Shown: positions 46,825 through 56,159 of the stretch, piece by piece
Numbering within the stretch: position 1 is the stretch's first letter
Layout of the letters: each line of letters begins with the position of its first letter
Source: Arthrobacter alpinus
GTDB lineage: Bacteria > Actinomycetota > Actinomycetes > Actinomycetales > Micrococcaceae
Reading direction: 5' to 3'
Length of the DNA stretch: 64,000 bases
NCBI RefSeq assembly: GCF_001445575.1
Contig: NZ_CP013200.1
Coordinates: 1,860,001-1,924,000 of the forward strand
The notes under the pieces: model-generated
The model's input: only the letters and a program-made list of their open reading frames with translations
Told to the model about the DNA's origin: nothing
Databases searched by the model: none
Made by a program: the position numbers and the translations under genes

Positions 46825-48066
46825 GTGAGAGCCCAGCTGCAAGACACCAGTCTGCTGCCCAACACCGTGGAAATGACGGAAGTGGTGCTGGCTCGGTCCA
46901 TTGGCGTGTTTTCGCTGCTGTTGGTGGCGTTGGCGTTGCCTGACCTGTTGCAGAATACGGGCGGGCAGCCCCGCCCTGGCTACATCACCTTTGTAGTCAT
47001 GGTCCCGGTGCTCATTATTGCCGCCATGCTGCCCGTTAAACATGCGGTGATACGGCGCTTTTTTGCCGGCTCGGCAGCATGGCTCATTCTCTTGGGTTTC
47101 TTGCTGTGGCACCTGGGTCTGATTGGAAACTCTTTGCACGCGGACGCGAGGCCTTGGTCGTGGGGGATAGCCGGCGCCGGGGTAGGTTTGGCAGCCGTGG
47201 CCAGGAACACCTCCATGGCCAGCGTGTACGGTGCGCTCTTCACCATTTTGGTTCTGGTCATTCCGGGTTTGCCGGCGGGTTCTGCCCGCGAATGGCAGGA
47301 CTCCTGGCAGGACGCCTTGCTGACATTCGCCATGACGGCCGCCATCATCGCTCCCATTTGGGCCCTTCGCCAAGCCGTCCAGGAATCGGAGTGCGCTGCC
47401 GTCACTGCCGTGGAGAAATTCTCTGACGCCGCCAAGTCCCAGGCCATCACTGTGGAACGGATGCGGTTGGATGCTCTGACCCATGACATTGTGCTGAGCA
47501 CCTTGATTGTGGCCTCGCAAGCTGTCAATCAGGACGTTGTGGAAGCCTCTCGCCGGGCAGCCACTGCCGCACTCGCTCAGTTGGATGATGTGAGGAACGA
47601 CGCCGGTCCCTCCCAGGGTGAGCAGGTCGCCGTTGGCGAGTGGTTGGGCAGGTTGGGGGCGGCGGTGTCGATGTATGGAATCACTGTGGATGTCCCGGCA
47701 CCCGGTACCCCTGCGCGGCAGCGGATTCCGCTGTTGGTGGGCAGAGCCATAGTCCAGGCCACCACAGAGGCAGTTCGCAACAGCCTTGAGCATGCTAACG
47801 GTGCCCAGACCGCCGTTAACGTTTCCTTCCCCCATGAGGGCCAGACAGGGCAGGAGGTGGCAGATTCAGTACGGGTTACGATCTCGGACAATGGACCCGG
47901 ATTTGATCTGGAGACCATCCCGCTGGAACGGATGGGCATCAGGGTCTCCATCGTGGAACGCATGCAGGACGTGCAAGGTAGTGCCACAGTGATTTCCAGT
48001 TCAACCGCAGGCACCTTGGTGCTATTGGAATGGGACGGAGGAATCCATGGAACAGCGTCGAACTAG
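46825..48066 (+). CDS. sensor histidine kinase
   Basis: 413 residues from a GTG at 46825, 37 bases after the regulator. The first 190 residues hold five or six membrane segments. The phosphoacceptor region is VERMRLDALTHDIVLSTLIVAS, an unusual H box (T-H-D). The HATPase N box is ATTEAVRNSLEHANG, with ISDNGPGFDLETIPLERMGI and VSIVERM following. It should pair with the regulator before it. The 3' end overlaps the next gene by 20 bases. Confidence 0.85.
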   Translation: MRAQLQDTSLLPNTVEMTEVVLARSIGVFSLLLVALALPDLLQNTGGQPRPGYITFVVMVPVLIIAAMLPVKHAVIRRFFAGSAAWLILLGFLLWHLGLIGNSLHADARPWSWGIAGAGVGLAAVARNTSMASVYGALFTILVLVIPGLPAGSAREWQDSWQDALLTFAMTAAIIAPIWALRQAVQESECAAVTAVEKFSDAAKSQAITVERMRLDALTHDIVLSTLIVASQAVNQDVVEASRRAATAALAQLDDVRNDAGPSQGEQVAVGEWLGRLGAAVSMYGITVDVPAPGTPARQRIPLLVGRAIVQATTEAVRNSLEHANGAQTAVNVSFPHEGQTGQEVADSVRVTISDNGPGFDLETIPLERMGIRVSIVERMQDVQGSATVISSSTAGTLVLLEWDGGIHGTASN

Positions 48067-49060
48067 ATGGCTGGTGCTGGTGTTTGCCACCTTCATGCCC
48101 ATCGCCCACGTGATTATGGGATTGGCCAACAGTGATGTGCCTACCTCGCTGTGGCAGTACTTCCTCGCCATGCTGATTTGTTTGGCTTTGGTGGTGCTTT
48201 TGTGTTGGGATTCAGGGAAGAATGCCATGCCGCTGTGGGCTGCCTGGTCTGTGGTGGCGGGCGTACTGCTCATGGACCTATTGGTGAACAGTGTGCTGCC
48301 CGCAGGTATTCACCCGGGGTATGCCTCGTGGCAAAATGGGGCCATTCAAATGCTCCTTGTGGCGTTGACCTTCAGAGACAGGATGCGGCTCGCCTGGTTG
48401 GGGATGGGTTTGTTTGCCGTCGCAGACATGAGTGCATCGCTTGCGCTGGGGCTTTCGGTCACTGATGCATTGGCACTAGTGTTGACCCCCATTATGTGGA
48501 TGGTCATCGCCACGGCCGTCCGGTCCGTTTTGGGCCGCAGTAAGAACAATATTGCTGTGTATTCAGCCCAGAGCCAGCTGGCGGCCACCAAGCTGGCCAA
48601 GGAACATGCCCACGGTTTGTACCGCAAGCAGTGGTTGTTGGAGCTGGAACAGGCCACGCGCCCGGCGCTGGAAGCCATTGCGGGGCAAGACGCGGGCCAA
48701 GGACTGTCGGCATCGGATCGCTTGGATCTGGCCCTGTTGGAGGCAGAGTTGCGGGATCAGATCCGCGGCCGCGCCTTGGTGACCCCGGAAATTCAACAAG
48801 CCACCCGGGCCGCCAGGAAACGCGGTGTCAAGGTTGACCTTTTGGATGACAGAAAAACGTCCCTACCTGACACCGTTGCCGCCGATGTTTTCGCGCAGCT
48901 GCTGGACATTCTTGGTGCGGCCCAGTCCGGGACTCTGCGCGCCCGGGCGCTGCCTGTGGGCGAGAGCCCCGCCGTCACCATCCTCGCCTTCGATGAATCC
49001 GCAGATCAGAATGAAACGTACGTGGAAATCAGTGAGCCCCACCCCGTGCCAGCCACATAG
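48047..49060 (+). CDS. kinase-like membrane protein lacking recognisable catalytic motifs
   Basis: 337 residues. Five or six membrane segments in residues 8-165 match the layout of the kinase before it. The cytoplasmic part begins with a coiled stretch (QSQLAATKLAKEHAHGLYRKQW) and has LDLALLEAELRDQIRGRALV followed by RAARKRGVKVDLLDDRK. This resembles the region between the H box and the ATPase domain of kinases, but no N box, DxGxG or G box is seen. It probably modulates the partner kinase or regulator; its biochemical role is unknown. Confidence 0.75.
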   Translation: MEQRRTRWLVLVFATFMPIAHVIMGLANSDVPTSLWQYFLAMLICLALVVLLCWDSGKNAMPLWAAWSVVAGVLLMDLLVNSVLPAGIHPGYASWQNGAIQMLLVALTFRDRMRLAWLGMGLFAVADMSASLALGLSVTDALALVLTPIMWMVIATAVRSVLGRSKNNIAVYSAQSQLAATKLAKEHAHGLYRKQWLLELEQATRPALEAIAGQDAGQGLSASDRLDLALLEAELRDQIRGRALVTPEIQQATRAARKRGVKVDLLDDRKTSLPDTVAADVFAQLLDILGAAQSGTLRARALPVGESPAVTILAFDESADQNETYVEISEPHPVPAT

Positions 49061-49205
49061 GCTCGGACAAGAAGCAGGCAGTTCCTGAAGGTAGATCAGC
49101 GCTCCGGCTGCCATCCTGCAGGGGATAAACTGGCAGCTGGTCTTGTCCTGCAGCGGAAATCATCATCATGCTTGGCGCAGGCGACATTCTAGGAGCCTTT
49201 CCCCC

Positions 49206-50369
49206 ATGAGCACTGAGCCATTGCAGCAGCAGAACATCCTCCGCTGGATGCCCCGCGATGCCCAAGCCCAAGATACTGAACCCACTGAACATACTGCCCT
49301 GTGGAGCAGCGCAAGCGGTGCCGCCATGCCCAAAAAGGTGGTGGCTGTAGATGATTCGCTGACCGCCGATGAGGCTTACCGGCTCGCCGCTCAAGGCACG
49401 GCCTTGCTGTGGCAGGGCGATTACCACAACGCCCGCCAGCTGCTCTCGGCCATGGCTCGCCGCCTCCCCGTCTTTTCAAGGCTCGACGGCGAATCCGTCG
49501 CCCAGTCCTTCTACCGCTACCGCCAAGGCCGGACTCAAAGGGCCAAAATGTTGGGACGGGTGTTGGTGCCGCTGGCTCCTGGCCCGTCCGTTCCTTTGCG
49601 CCGAGCTCCAGACGTGTCGGAGGCCTGGCTGCTGGCCGCAGGCCCCGTTGAGGAGCCGGCCGTGGCTCCGCTGCAGGACATCCTCGGCGCTGTTGGTGCG
49701 TTGGAATGGCGGCGTAACGGCCTGTTTGTCCAGGAACTCGATGCCGTGATCTACCCGCACTATGGCACCTTTGCCCCTGTCCGCAGCGAATATCTTGGGC
49801 TCATGGAGGGCTTGGAACTGCCATCCAAGGAACTGGCCTTTGATATTGGTACCGGCACGGGCGTGCTGGCAGCCATCCTGGCCAAGCGCGGCATCAAGCA
49901 CATCGTGGCAACGGACAGCGAACCGGCTGCCATTGCCTGTGCAAAGGAGAACTTGGCCAATCTGGGGCTGTCGGACACTGTTGAAGCCGTTCAAGTCAAT
50001 ATGTTCCCGGAGGGCAAGGCACCTCTGGTGGTGTGCAATCCGCCGTGGCTGCCCGGCACCGTCAACACCCTCTTGGACAATGCCGTCTATGATCCCAAGA
50101 GCCGCATGCTCAAAGCATTCCTGAGCGGCCTGGCCAAGCACCTGGAACCCGGGGGAGAGGGCTGGCTCATCATCTCGGATCTGGCCGAACATCTGGGTCT
50201 GCGCTCCCGTGAGGAACTGGCGGGATGGATTGCGGCCGGGGGCCTTGAGGTGCTGGACAAGGTGGATACGCCGGCTCGGCACCCGCGGTCTATGGACCGC
50301 TCCGATCCATTCTTTGATGCCAGGAGCCAAGAAGTCACCTCTTTGTGGAAGCTCGGCGTCAAGCCCTAG
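49206..50369 (+). CDS. SAM-dependent methyltransferase with NPPW motif
   Basis: 387 residues from the ATG at 49206 (AGGAG 12 bases upstream). Residues 1-200 form an N-terminal domain of unknown type. The methyltransferase core has the SAM motif AFDIGTGTGVLAAILAKRG near residue 215 and the active-site motif VVCNPPWLPGT near residue 277. N-P-P-W/Y marks enzymes that methylate amide or amino nitrogen (glutamine in release factors, adenine or guanine in RNA or DNA). RNA modification (RlmG-like) and protein methylation are both possible. Confidence 0.83.
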   Translation: MSTEPLQQQNILRWMPRDAQAQDTEPTEHTALWSSASGAAMPKKVVAVDDSLTADEAYRLAAQGTALLWQGDYHNARQLLSAMARRLPVFSRLDGESVAQSFYRYRQGRTQRAKMLGRVLVPLAPGPSVPLRRAPDVSEAWLLAAGPVEEPAVAPLQDILGAVGALEWRRNGLFVQELDAVIYPHYGTFAPVRSEYLGLMEGLELPSKELAFDIGTGTGVLAAILAKRGIKHIVATDSEPAAIACAKENLANLGLSDTVEAVQVNMFPEGKAPLVVCNPPWLPGTVNTLLDNAVYDPKSRMLKAFLSGLAKHLEPGGEGWLIISDLAEHLGLRSREELAGWIAAGGLEVLDKVDTPARHPRSMDRSDPFFDARSQEVTSLWKLGVKP

Positions 50370-50456
50370 CTGATCGGTGACCTTCGTCACATAATGGTCC
50401 CGGATGCGGTGTGGATGCTGCGGTGTGGGCGGGTCGACGCGGCTGCGCGTGGCAAG

Positions 50457-51497
50457 ATGGCATCCATGATGGATGAAACTCAGACGGACGTGCGTCCGCG
50501 CACGCGCCGGAAAACCCGGCGCAACGTTCTCTTTGTCTTCCTTGGAATCTTCTTGGTTGCAGCCATTGTGAGCGGAGCCTACGTTATTAACTTGGCCAAT
50601 AGCTTCAATGGCCAGACGCAGAAAATCGCCAATGCCTTCCCCGAAGAGTCCACCCGTCCTACCAAGGAGGGTGCGGCGTCGAAAGCGCAAAACATCTTGG
50701 TCTTGGGAAGCGATAGCCGCGGGGACTCCGTGGACATGGCTAATGAAGGTGCGGCTTCTGATCAGCGCTCCGACACCATGATGTGGGTCCATATCCCTGG
50801 GGATCGCAAAAACATCGTCATGATGTCCATCATGCGTGACACCTGGGTGGACATTCCCGGACACGGCCAGGCCAAGATCAACGCGGCCATGGCCTTTGGC
50901 GGCGTTCCGCTGGTGGTGCAAACCCTTGAAGGCATGTTCAAGGCCCGGCTGGACCATGTTGCCATTGTCGATTTTGAGGGCTTCAAAGCCATCACGGATG
51001 CTCTCGGCGGCGTGGACGTCAATGTTCCCATTGCCTTCACCTCCTCGGGCAGCGAGGGGTTCACGTTTGCGGCCGGCTCTCAGCGCATGAACGGCGATCA
51101 GGCACTGGCATTTGTTCGTGAGCGCTATGCCTTCAGTGACGGCGACTACCAGCGCGTGCGTAACCAGCAGCTGTTCTTGAAATCGGTCATGAACACCGCA
51201 CTGACGCCGGCCACCCTGACCAACCCCGCCAAGATCAGCGATCTGGTGAGCCAGGTATCTCCCTATGTCTCCGTCGACGAGGGCCTGGACGCGGCCGCGA
51301 TGGCCAGCCTGGGTGTGAGCCTGCGCGATGTCCGCGGCTCCAACGTCCTGTCCTTCACGCTCCCCAACTTGGGGACGGGGACCAGCGCCGATGGCCAGTC
51401 CATTGTGATCAAGGACGACGCCGCCATCTCGGGTGTTGCTGATGCCCTCGGCTCAGACTCACTCGCCTTGTACATGGAAAAGAACGGGCTGGGGTAA
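50457..51497 (+). CDS. LytR-CpsA-Psr (LCP) family protein
   Basis: 346 residues from the ATG at 50457; ATGs at 50466 and 50469 are alternatives. A membrane segment (NVLFVFLGIFLVAAIVSGAYVI) follows a basic N-terminus. The LCP domain has ILVLGSDSRG, RSDTMMWVHIP, VMMSIMRDTWVDIPG, INAAMAFGG, and the arginine motif FVRERYAFSDGDYQRVRNQQ. LCP enzymes attach glycopolymers such as teichoic acids or arabinogalactan to peptidoglycan outside the membrane. Confidence 0.93.
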   Translation: MASMMDETQTDVRPRTRRKTRRNVLFVFLGIFLVAAIVSGAYVINLANSFNGQTQKIANAFPEESTRPTKEGAASKAQNILVLGSDSRGDSVDMANEGAASDQRSDTMMWVHIPGDRKNIVMMSIMRDTWVDIPGHGQAKINAAMAFGGVPLVVQTLEGMFKARLDHVAIVDFEGFKAITDALGGVDVNVPIAFTSSGSEGFTFAAGSQRMNGDQALAFVRERYAFSDGDYQRVRNQQLFLKSVMNTALTPATLTNPAKISDLVSQVSPYVSVDEGLDAAAMASLGVSLRDVRGSNVLSFTLPNLGTGTSADGQSIVIKDDAAISGVADALGSDSLALYMEKNGLG

Positions 51498-51522
51498 TTG
51501 CTGTAGTTCCGCAATAGCGCCA

Positions 51523-51562
51523 AAAAAGTAGGGTCGGGCCATCAGGCCCGACCCTACTTTTT
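51523..51562. terminator. bidirectional terminator between LCP and DUF3515 genes
   Basis: An 18-bp exact stem (AAAAAGTAGGGTCGGGCC and its complement) with loop ATCA. A run of A on the left and T on the right means it works for both the LCP gene (+) and the DUF3515 gene (-). Confidence 0.93.
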
Positions 51563-51597
51563 ATCCGGGGCCTGTTCGCAGTGCCCGGAGCTGGCTG

Positions 51598-52083
51598 TTA
51601 TTTGGTGGCGGTGGGTACGTCGCCGATCCCGATGCACCCGCCGGTGGAGGGAATCTTTGCTGCGGCCGCTGAGATTTGGGTGAGAGCCGTGTCAGAGGGA
51701 ATCTTGTTTTGTTCAAGAATTAGTTCAGTGGCGGGCTTGCGCCCGTACGTGGTGAATGTCCAGGATGTGCCGTTTTCCTTGATGACCCAGTCCACGCCAT
51801 TGACGGTCACGCATCGATCAGTGGTAGGTCCGGGTGCCTGAACGCCACAGCGCAACAGCGCTACCGCAGGATCTCCCCAGGCCGCGGTTGCTTGGCTGGA
51901 GGTGCTGCGGCGCTTGGTGTCTGCCAGGGAATCGGGCAGCGCAACCATCATGGGCGCGCAGGCCGGATTGTTGGCATCGGCTGCCTCATTGATGGTTACT
52001 ACAGGTGAGCAGGCTGTCAGGATGAGCAGTGCGACGGCGGCAAAAGGCGCAGCGGTCCGCCAGGAGCGGGAAATCAGAGGCAT
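51598..52083 (-). CDS. DUF3515 family lipoprotein
   Basis: 161 residues. The signal peptide ends in the lipobox ILTACS (Cys near residue 25). Four more cysteines occur (ACAP, LRCG, DRCV, GGCIG), probably forming disulfides outside the cell. The family is a small actinobacterial group of unknown function often found next to ddl or thiL; here the ddl-to-thiL interval has been widened by other genes. Confidence 0.88.
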   Translation of the reverse strand: MPLISRSWRTAAPFAAVALLILTACSPVVTINEAADANNPACAPMMVALPDSLADTKRRSTSSQATAAWGDPAVALLRCGVQAPGPTTDRCVTVNGVDWVIKENGTSWTFTTYGRKPATELILEQNKIPSDTALTQISAAAAKIPSTGGCIGIGDVPTATK

Positions 52084-52273
52084 GTCACCAGCTTATCCGT
52101 TCAAGCTGGGAGGATCCGTGCCATGGCTCTCGGGGGCAGTCCTTCATCCTGCCCCGCTGGTAGGTGCTTGCCGGTGCCCGGGGGTGTCATCATTCGTTTG
52201 CGTGGACAACGCGCTGGGGACGTTGGATTCCACCGGTCTTGCCTCACAAATCTTGGAAAGACGGTGGGATCCC

Positions 52274-52840
52274 ATGACATACCTGAGTATCAACGGGGAA
52301 GAACTGTATTCGGAAGTGGCCGGTGCGGGAGATCCCGTGCTGTTGCTCCATGGCGGTTTCTGTTCTCTGGAGTAGCTGCATGGACAGTCTGATGCGTTGG
52401 CGGAGGATTGCCAGGTCTGCGCCTTTGAGCGGTCCGGCCATGGGCGTTCGGCTGACATTGACGCCGACTACAGCTACGTCCGCGGCATTGCCGACACCCT
52501 CGCCTTTCTTGACGCCCAGGGCCTGGAATCGGTGCATGTGATTGGCTATAGTGACGGCGCGATCATTGGCCTCATGCTGGCCATGGAGCATCCTGAGAGG
52601 GGCGCTCTCTGGTGGCCATCAGCGCCAACCTTGATCCCGCAGTCTTCATCCCCGCAGCCGGCAACGGCCCCAGACTTGGCTCCCCGCCGTCGTCCGCCAA
52701 TGCGCTCCGCGCAGCAGCCTAAGGGGGAAAAGAAGGCGGATCTGGAGGGGATGCTCTATGGGCAGCTCTCGCCGGATGGCGCCGGACATGCCGACACGGT
52801 CCTGGCTAAACTCATGCGGGTGTGGACCAGCGAGCCGCCC
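52274..52840 (+). pseudogene. alpha/beta hydrolase remnant (nonsense, frameshifts, 3' truncation)
   Basis: It opens MTYLSINGEELYSEVAGAGD and VLLLHGGFCSLE, standard for alpha/beta hydrolases. An in-frame TAG at 52373-52375 interrupts it. The same frame resumes with CAFERSGHGRSADID and VIGYSDGAIIGLMLA (nucleophile elbow GYSDG, serine present). A lost base near 52599-52602 shifts the frame; SLVAISANLDPAVF follows in another frame, and a second shift occurs near 52720. The C-terminus, including the catalytic His region, is missing: near 52840 it runs into an AraC-type remnant on the opposite strand. Several independent lesions support real decay. Confidence 0.78.
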
Positions 52841-53032
52841 GGCGTGGATCTGACTGGCGGGCAGCCACAAGCCTTCTTCCTCCGACAAGGTAAAGATTCG
52901 GTCGCCAACGCCCGTGGTCAGGGTTCCGCCGCGCGCCCACACCAGCTCGTGGAGGGGATATGAGTGTGGCTCCCACTCGAGCGGGGTTTGGGGTGTTTCC
53001 CATTCAGCAAAAATGATAAAAGAGTCACGCAT
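52840..53032 (-). pseudogene. AraC-type regulator N-terminal remnant
   Basis: From an ATG at 53032 the frame reads EWETPQTPLEWEPHSYPLHELVWA and TLTTGVGDRIFTLSEEEG, then LWLPASQIHAG. This is the cupin sensing domain of AraC-family regulators. At about 52840 the sequence changes to the antisense of the alpha/beta hydrolase remnant, so the rest of the cupin and the whole DNA-binding domain are missing. The frame happens to stay open to 52646 but that part is not AraC. It looks like the product of a deletion that joined two genes end to end. Confidence 0.72.
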
Positions 53033-53349
53033 GTTTGGTGGCAGGCTCTGTCCGCGGCGAACAGCCGTGCTTGGTTCGCGACGCCACGCCCCGTGCCCGG
53101 CATCGGTGAGCGGCGGAAGAGGCATTCGAGTGATTTTTCCGGAGTCGGTAGGCCAGGGCGTGGCCCCGACAATGGTGAGGGGAGGCAGTTACCCGACGTC
53201 CCGCCGTCGTACTTCCGCATTGTCTTGGATCACAGACAGCCCCGCTAACGGACCCCTAGGAATGCGGGCACGGCGGGGCTTTGATGGATACATAGACACA
53301 TTCTCCGGCCGCTGGCTGCGAGCTCGGACCACACACGAAGGACGCAATC
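53033..53349. other. 317-bp region between AraC remnant and hutU
   Basis: No gene was found. AGCCCCGC (53238-53245) and GCGGGGCT (53273-53280) form a hairpin with a 27-base loop just before hutU; this could be a terminator of a former upstream gene. The hutU promoter should lie between it and 53349. Confidence 0.45.
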
Positions 53350-55029
53350 ATGGCGACGATGCATGACCCCTCCCGCACCATTCGCGCAGCCCGCGGCACC
53401 GAACTCTCCGCCAAGTCCTGGCAAACCGAGGCGCCCCTGCGCATGCTCATGAACAATCTGGACCCCGAGGTTGCCGAGCGCCCCGAGGACCTGGTGGTCT
53501 ACGGCGGAACCGGCCGCGCAGCCCGCTCCTGGGAGGCCTATGACGCCATTGTTGCCACGCTGAAGACGCTCGAGGCTGACGAGACCCTGCTGGTGCAGTC
53601 GGGCAAACCCGTGGGTGTTTTCCGGACCAACGTGTGGGCGCCGCGGGTGCTGCTGGCCAACTCGAACCTGGTGGGGGACTGGGCCACGTGGCCCGAATTC
53701 CGCAAGCTCGAGGCTGAGGGCCTCATGATGTACGGCCAGATGACGGCCGGCTCATGGATTTACATCGGCACCCAAGGGATTCTGCAGGGCACCTTTGAGA
53801 CGTTTGCCGCCATTGCTGAAAAGCGCTTCGGCGGCACCATGGCCGGCACGCTGACCCTGACCGGTGGCTGCGGCGGCATGGGCGGGGCTCAGCCACTAGC
53901 CGTCACCCTGAATGGCGGTGCCTGCCTGATCGTTGACGTTTCCGAGGAACGCCTGTTGCGCCGCGTGGGCAAGCGCTACCTGGACGAGCTGGCACCGTCG
54001 TTGGATGCTGCGCTGGAACGTGTGCTTGCGGCGAAGGCGTCTCGCGTGCCCTTGTCCGTGGGTGTTGTGGGCAATGCTGCTGAGGTATTCCCGGAGATCC
54101 TGCGCCGGCACCAGGCGGGCGAATTCACGGTGGACATCGTGACCGACCAGACATCTGCCCACGATCCGCTCTCCTACCTGCCCACCGAATACTCCGTGGA
54201 GGAATGGGCTGCCGAATCCGAGGCTGATCCCGAAGGTTTCACCAAGAAGTCCCAGAACGCGATGGCCCGCCACGTTCAAGCCATGGTGGAATTCCAGGAC
54301 GCCGGCGCCGAGGTGTTTGACTACGGCAACTCCATCCGCGACGAAGCCCGCAAGGGTGGCTACTCCCGTGCGTTCGAGTTCCCCGGCTTTGTCCCGGCCT
54401 ACATCCGCCCCCTGTTCTGCGAGGGTCTGGGCCCGTTCCGTTGGGTTGCACTTTCCGGCGATCCCGAGGACATCCGTGTCACTGATGAGGCGCTGAAGGA
54501 ACTGTTCCCCGAGAACGCCCACCTGCACCGCTGGCTGGATGCGGCCCAGGAACACGTTGAATTCGAGGGCCTGCCGGCTCGTATTTGCTGGCTGGGCTAC
54601 GGCGAACGCGCCAAGGCAGGCGTGCTGTTCAATGAGTTGGTGGCTTCCGGACGCGTTTCAGCCCCCATTGTCATAGGCCGCGATCACCTTGACTCCGGAT
54701 CCGTTGCCTCCCCGTACCGTGAGACCGAATCCATGAAGGACGGCTCCGATGCCATTGCCGACTGGCCGCTGTTGAATGCCATGCTCAACACCGCCTCCGG
54801 GGCCACCTGGGTGTCCATCCACCACGGCGGTGGCGTGGGAATTGGCCGCTCCATCCACGCCGGCCAGGTTTCTGTTGCCGATGGCACTGCGTTGGCGGGG
54901 GAGAAGCTGGCACGCCTGCTGACCAACGATCCCGGCATGGGTGTGATCCGCCACGCAGATGCCGGCTACGAGCGCGCCATTGACGTGGCCGCCGAGCGCG
55001 GGGTGCGCATCCCGATGCAGGAGCGGTAG
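53350..55029 (+). CDS. hutU: urocanate hydratase
   Basis: 559 residues, full length, from an ATG with AAGGA eight bases upstream. Typical motifs include [43 protein letters not shown] (NAD site), [13 protein letters not shown] and [16 protein letters not shown]. Near the end are [13 protein letters not shown] and [13 protein letters not shown]. It converts urocanate to imidazolone propionate in histidine breakdown using tightly bound NAD+. No other hut gene lies in the window, so the pathway must be completed elsewhere or is partial. Confidence 0.96.
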   Translation: MATMHDPSRTIRAARGTELSAKSWQTEAPLRMLMNNLDPEVAERPEDLVVYGGTGRAARSWEAYDAIVATLKTLEADETLLVQSGKPVGVFRTNVWAPRVLLANSNLVGDWATWPEFRKLEAEGLMMYGQMTAGSWIYIGTQGILQGTFETFAAIAEKRFGGTMAGTLTLTGGCGGMGGAQPLAVTLNGGACLIVDVSEERLLRRVGKRYLDELAPSLDAALERVLAAKASRVPLSVGVVGNAAEVFPEILRRHQAGEFTVDIVTDQTSAHDPLSYLPTEYSVEEWAAESEADPEGFTKKSQNAMARHVQAMVEFQDAGAEVFDYGNSIRDEARKGGYSRAFEFPGFVPAYIRPLFCEGLGPFRWVALSGDPEDIRVTDEALKELFPENAHLHRWLDAAQEHVEFEGLPARICWLGYGERAKAGVLFNELVASGRVSAPIVIGRDHLDSGSVASPYRETESMKDGSDAIADWPLLNAMLNTASGATWVSIHHGGGVGIGRSIHAGQVSVADGTALAGEKLARLLTNDPGMGVIRHADAGYERAIDVAAERGVRIPMQER

Positions 55030-55553
55030 CCGCTGCCTCATTGAGCATGCCGGTGTCGCCGCGCCGGGCCAGTTGAGGTTGTAGGATCCCACGCTGCCTG
55101 TCTTCAGCGACTCGCCTTGACCTGCGGTGATGCGCAGGTCAAGATCACCGAGATTCTCAACTTCGCGTCACTTTCCTACAATTGCTTTGCCGTTGATGAA
55201 AACGACGACGCTCATTTCCACAAACGATGCCCAATCAAACTGGATTCGTCAGGTATTGGCGAGCAACGACCCAACGATTGCCGGAGCCAGAAAAAAGGGG
55301 CTTATATGAACGGAAATCTTGTCCCATATAAGGCCCGCGGGAATTTTTGCGGACGGGGTATACGGGAATCCGGCGACCGCGGAAGCACGCGGATTGATGT
55401 AGCTGGACCGTTGATGGACCGGCTTGCAGGACTGTGACGCCTAGTGGCAACCCGGCAGTACGTTGGGGAGTAAAAGATCCTGTGGATAGATGCAGCGTGC
55501 CCTCTGCTTGCGGGTTTTCATGAGTTCATTTCCGTTTCATAGTGTCAATGTCC
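55030..55553. other. 524-bp stretch with no supported gene
   Basis: Short reading frames occur on both strands but none has a ribosome site and a recognisable protein. An exact 11-bp inverted repeat, CTTGACCTGCG-N6-CGCAGGTCAAG (55116-55143), follows hutU by about 90 bp; it lacks a T tract. A phrase resembling MKTTTLIST near 55195 is too short to name. The stretch may hold worn remnants of former hut or other genes. Confidence 0.5.
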
Positions 55554-56159
55554 CTAGTCATGGCCCGTGAATGAGATGTTGGATGGCACCCAAAGTTCGT
55601 TGTCGGTGCCCGGGGACCGTAGCCCTGCGAAGCCGGCGCTCACGAGGGCCGCTCCTTCGAAAAGGGCAACAAGGGAGTTTGCCCTCGCTTGCTGTGTGGC
55701 AGTTTCCATTTCGGGCTGGGCGCGCTTGACGATGAGCTGGACGTACTCCGCGTATTGGCTGTAGAAATCCCGGAGCACTGCTGCTATTGCATCGTCTGAT
55801 GCGGCCATGGCCCAGATTTCAACGTACAGCCGCACTGTGGTGGGGTCATTTTGCTGCTGCATCAGCGACGAGGCTATCTGGCCACTTTCCTCCCTCGTGA
55901 TGCGCGCATGGCTGTCACGTTCAAGGTCGACGCCCGTGGATTCCCGCATCCAGGTTAAGGACCGTTGCAGCACACGGTCCAGTAGGGCCTGCATCAGATC
56001 CGAGCGAGTGGGGAAGTAGTGCTGCAAGTGGCCAATACGGACGTTGGATGCGGCCGCGAAATTGCGCATCGTGGCGTTGGCGTTACCCGCCGTGACGAGA
56101 ACATGCTCGGCTGCTTCGAGGAGGGCTTCCCGTCGCAACTCGCCCTTGGTGCCCGTCAT
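55554..56159 (-). CDS. TetR-family transcriptional regulator
   Basis: 201 residues. The N-terminal helix-turn-helix is LRREALLEAAEHVLVTAG and FAAASNVRIGHLQHYFPTRSDL, standard for TetR proteins. The ligand domain is helical with no clear assignment. The start overlaps the oxidoreductase stop by four bases, so both are in one operon, controlled perhaps from the palindrome at 57216-57231 in front of it. Confidence 0.92.
   Translation of the reverse strand: MTGTKGELRREALLEAAEHVLVTAGNANATMRNFAAASNVRIGHLQHYFPTRSDLMQALLDRVLQRSLTWMRESTGVDLERDSHARITREESGQIASSLMQQQNDPTTVRLYVEIWAMAASDDAIAAVLRDFYSQYAEYVQLIVKRAQPEMETATQQARANSLVALFEGAALVSAGFAGLRSPGTDNELWVPSNISFTGHD

Noticed and set aside
49476-50957. Antisense frame of 493 codons over the methyltransferase and LCP genes
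   Set aside because: It spans two real genes and the gap between them, with low-complexity protein and no start signal.
55117-55437. Possible small genes in the stretch after hutU
   Set aside because: No ribosome sites, no recognisable motifs, and the frames overlap each other; better described as a gene-free or decayed stretch.
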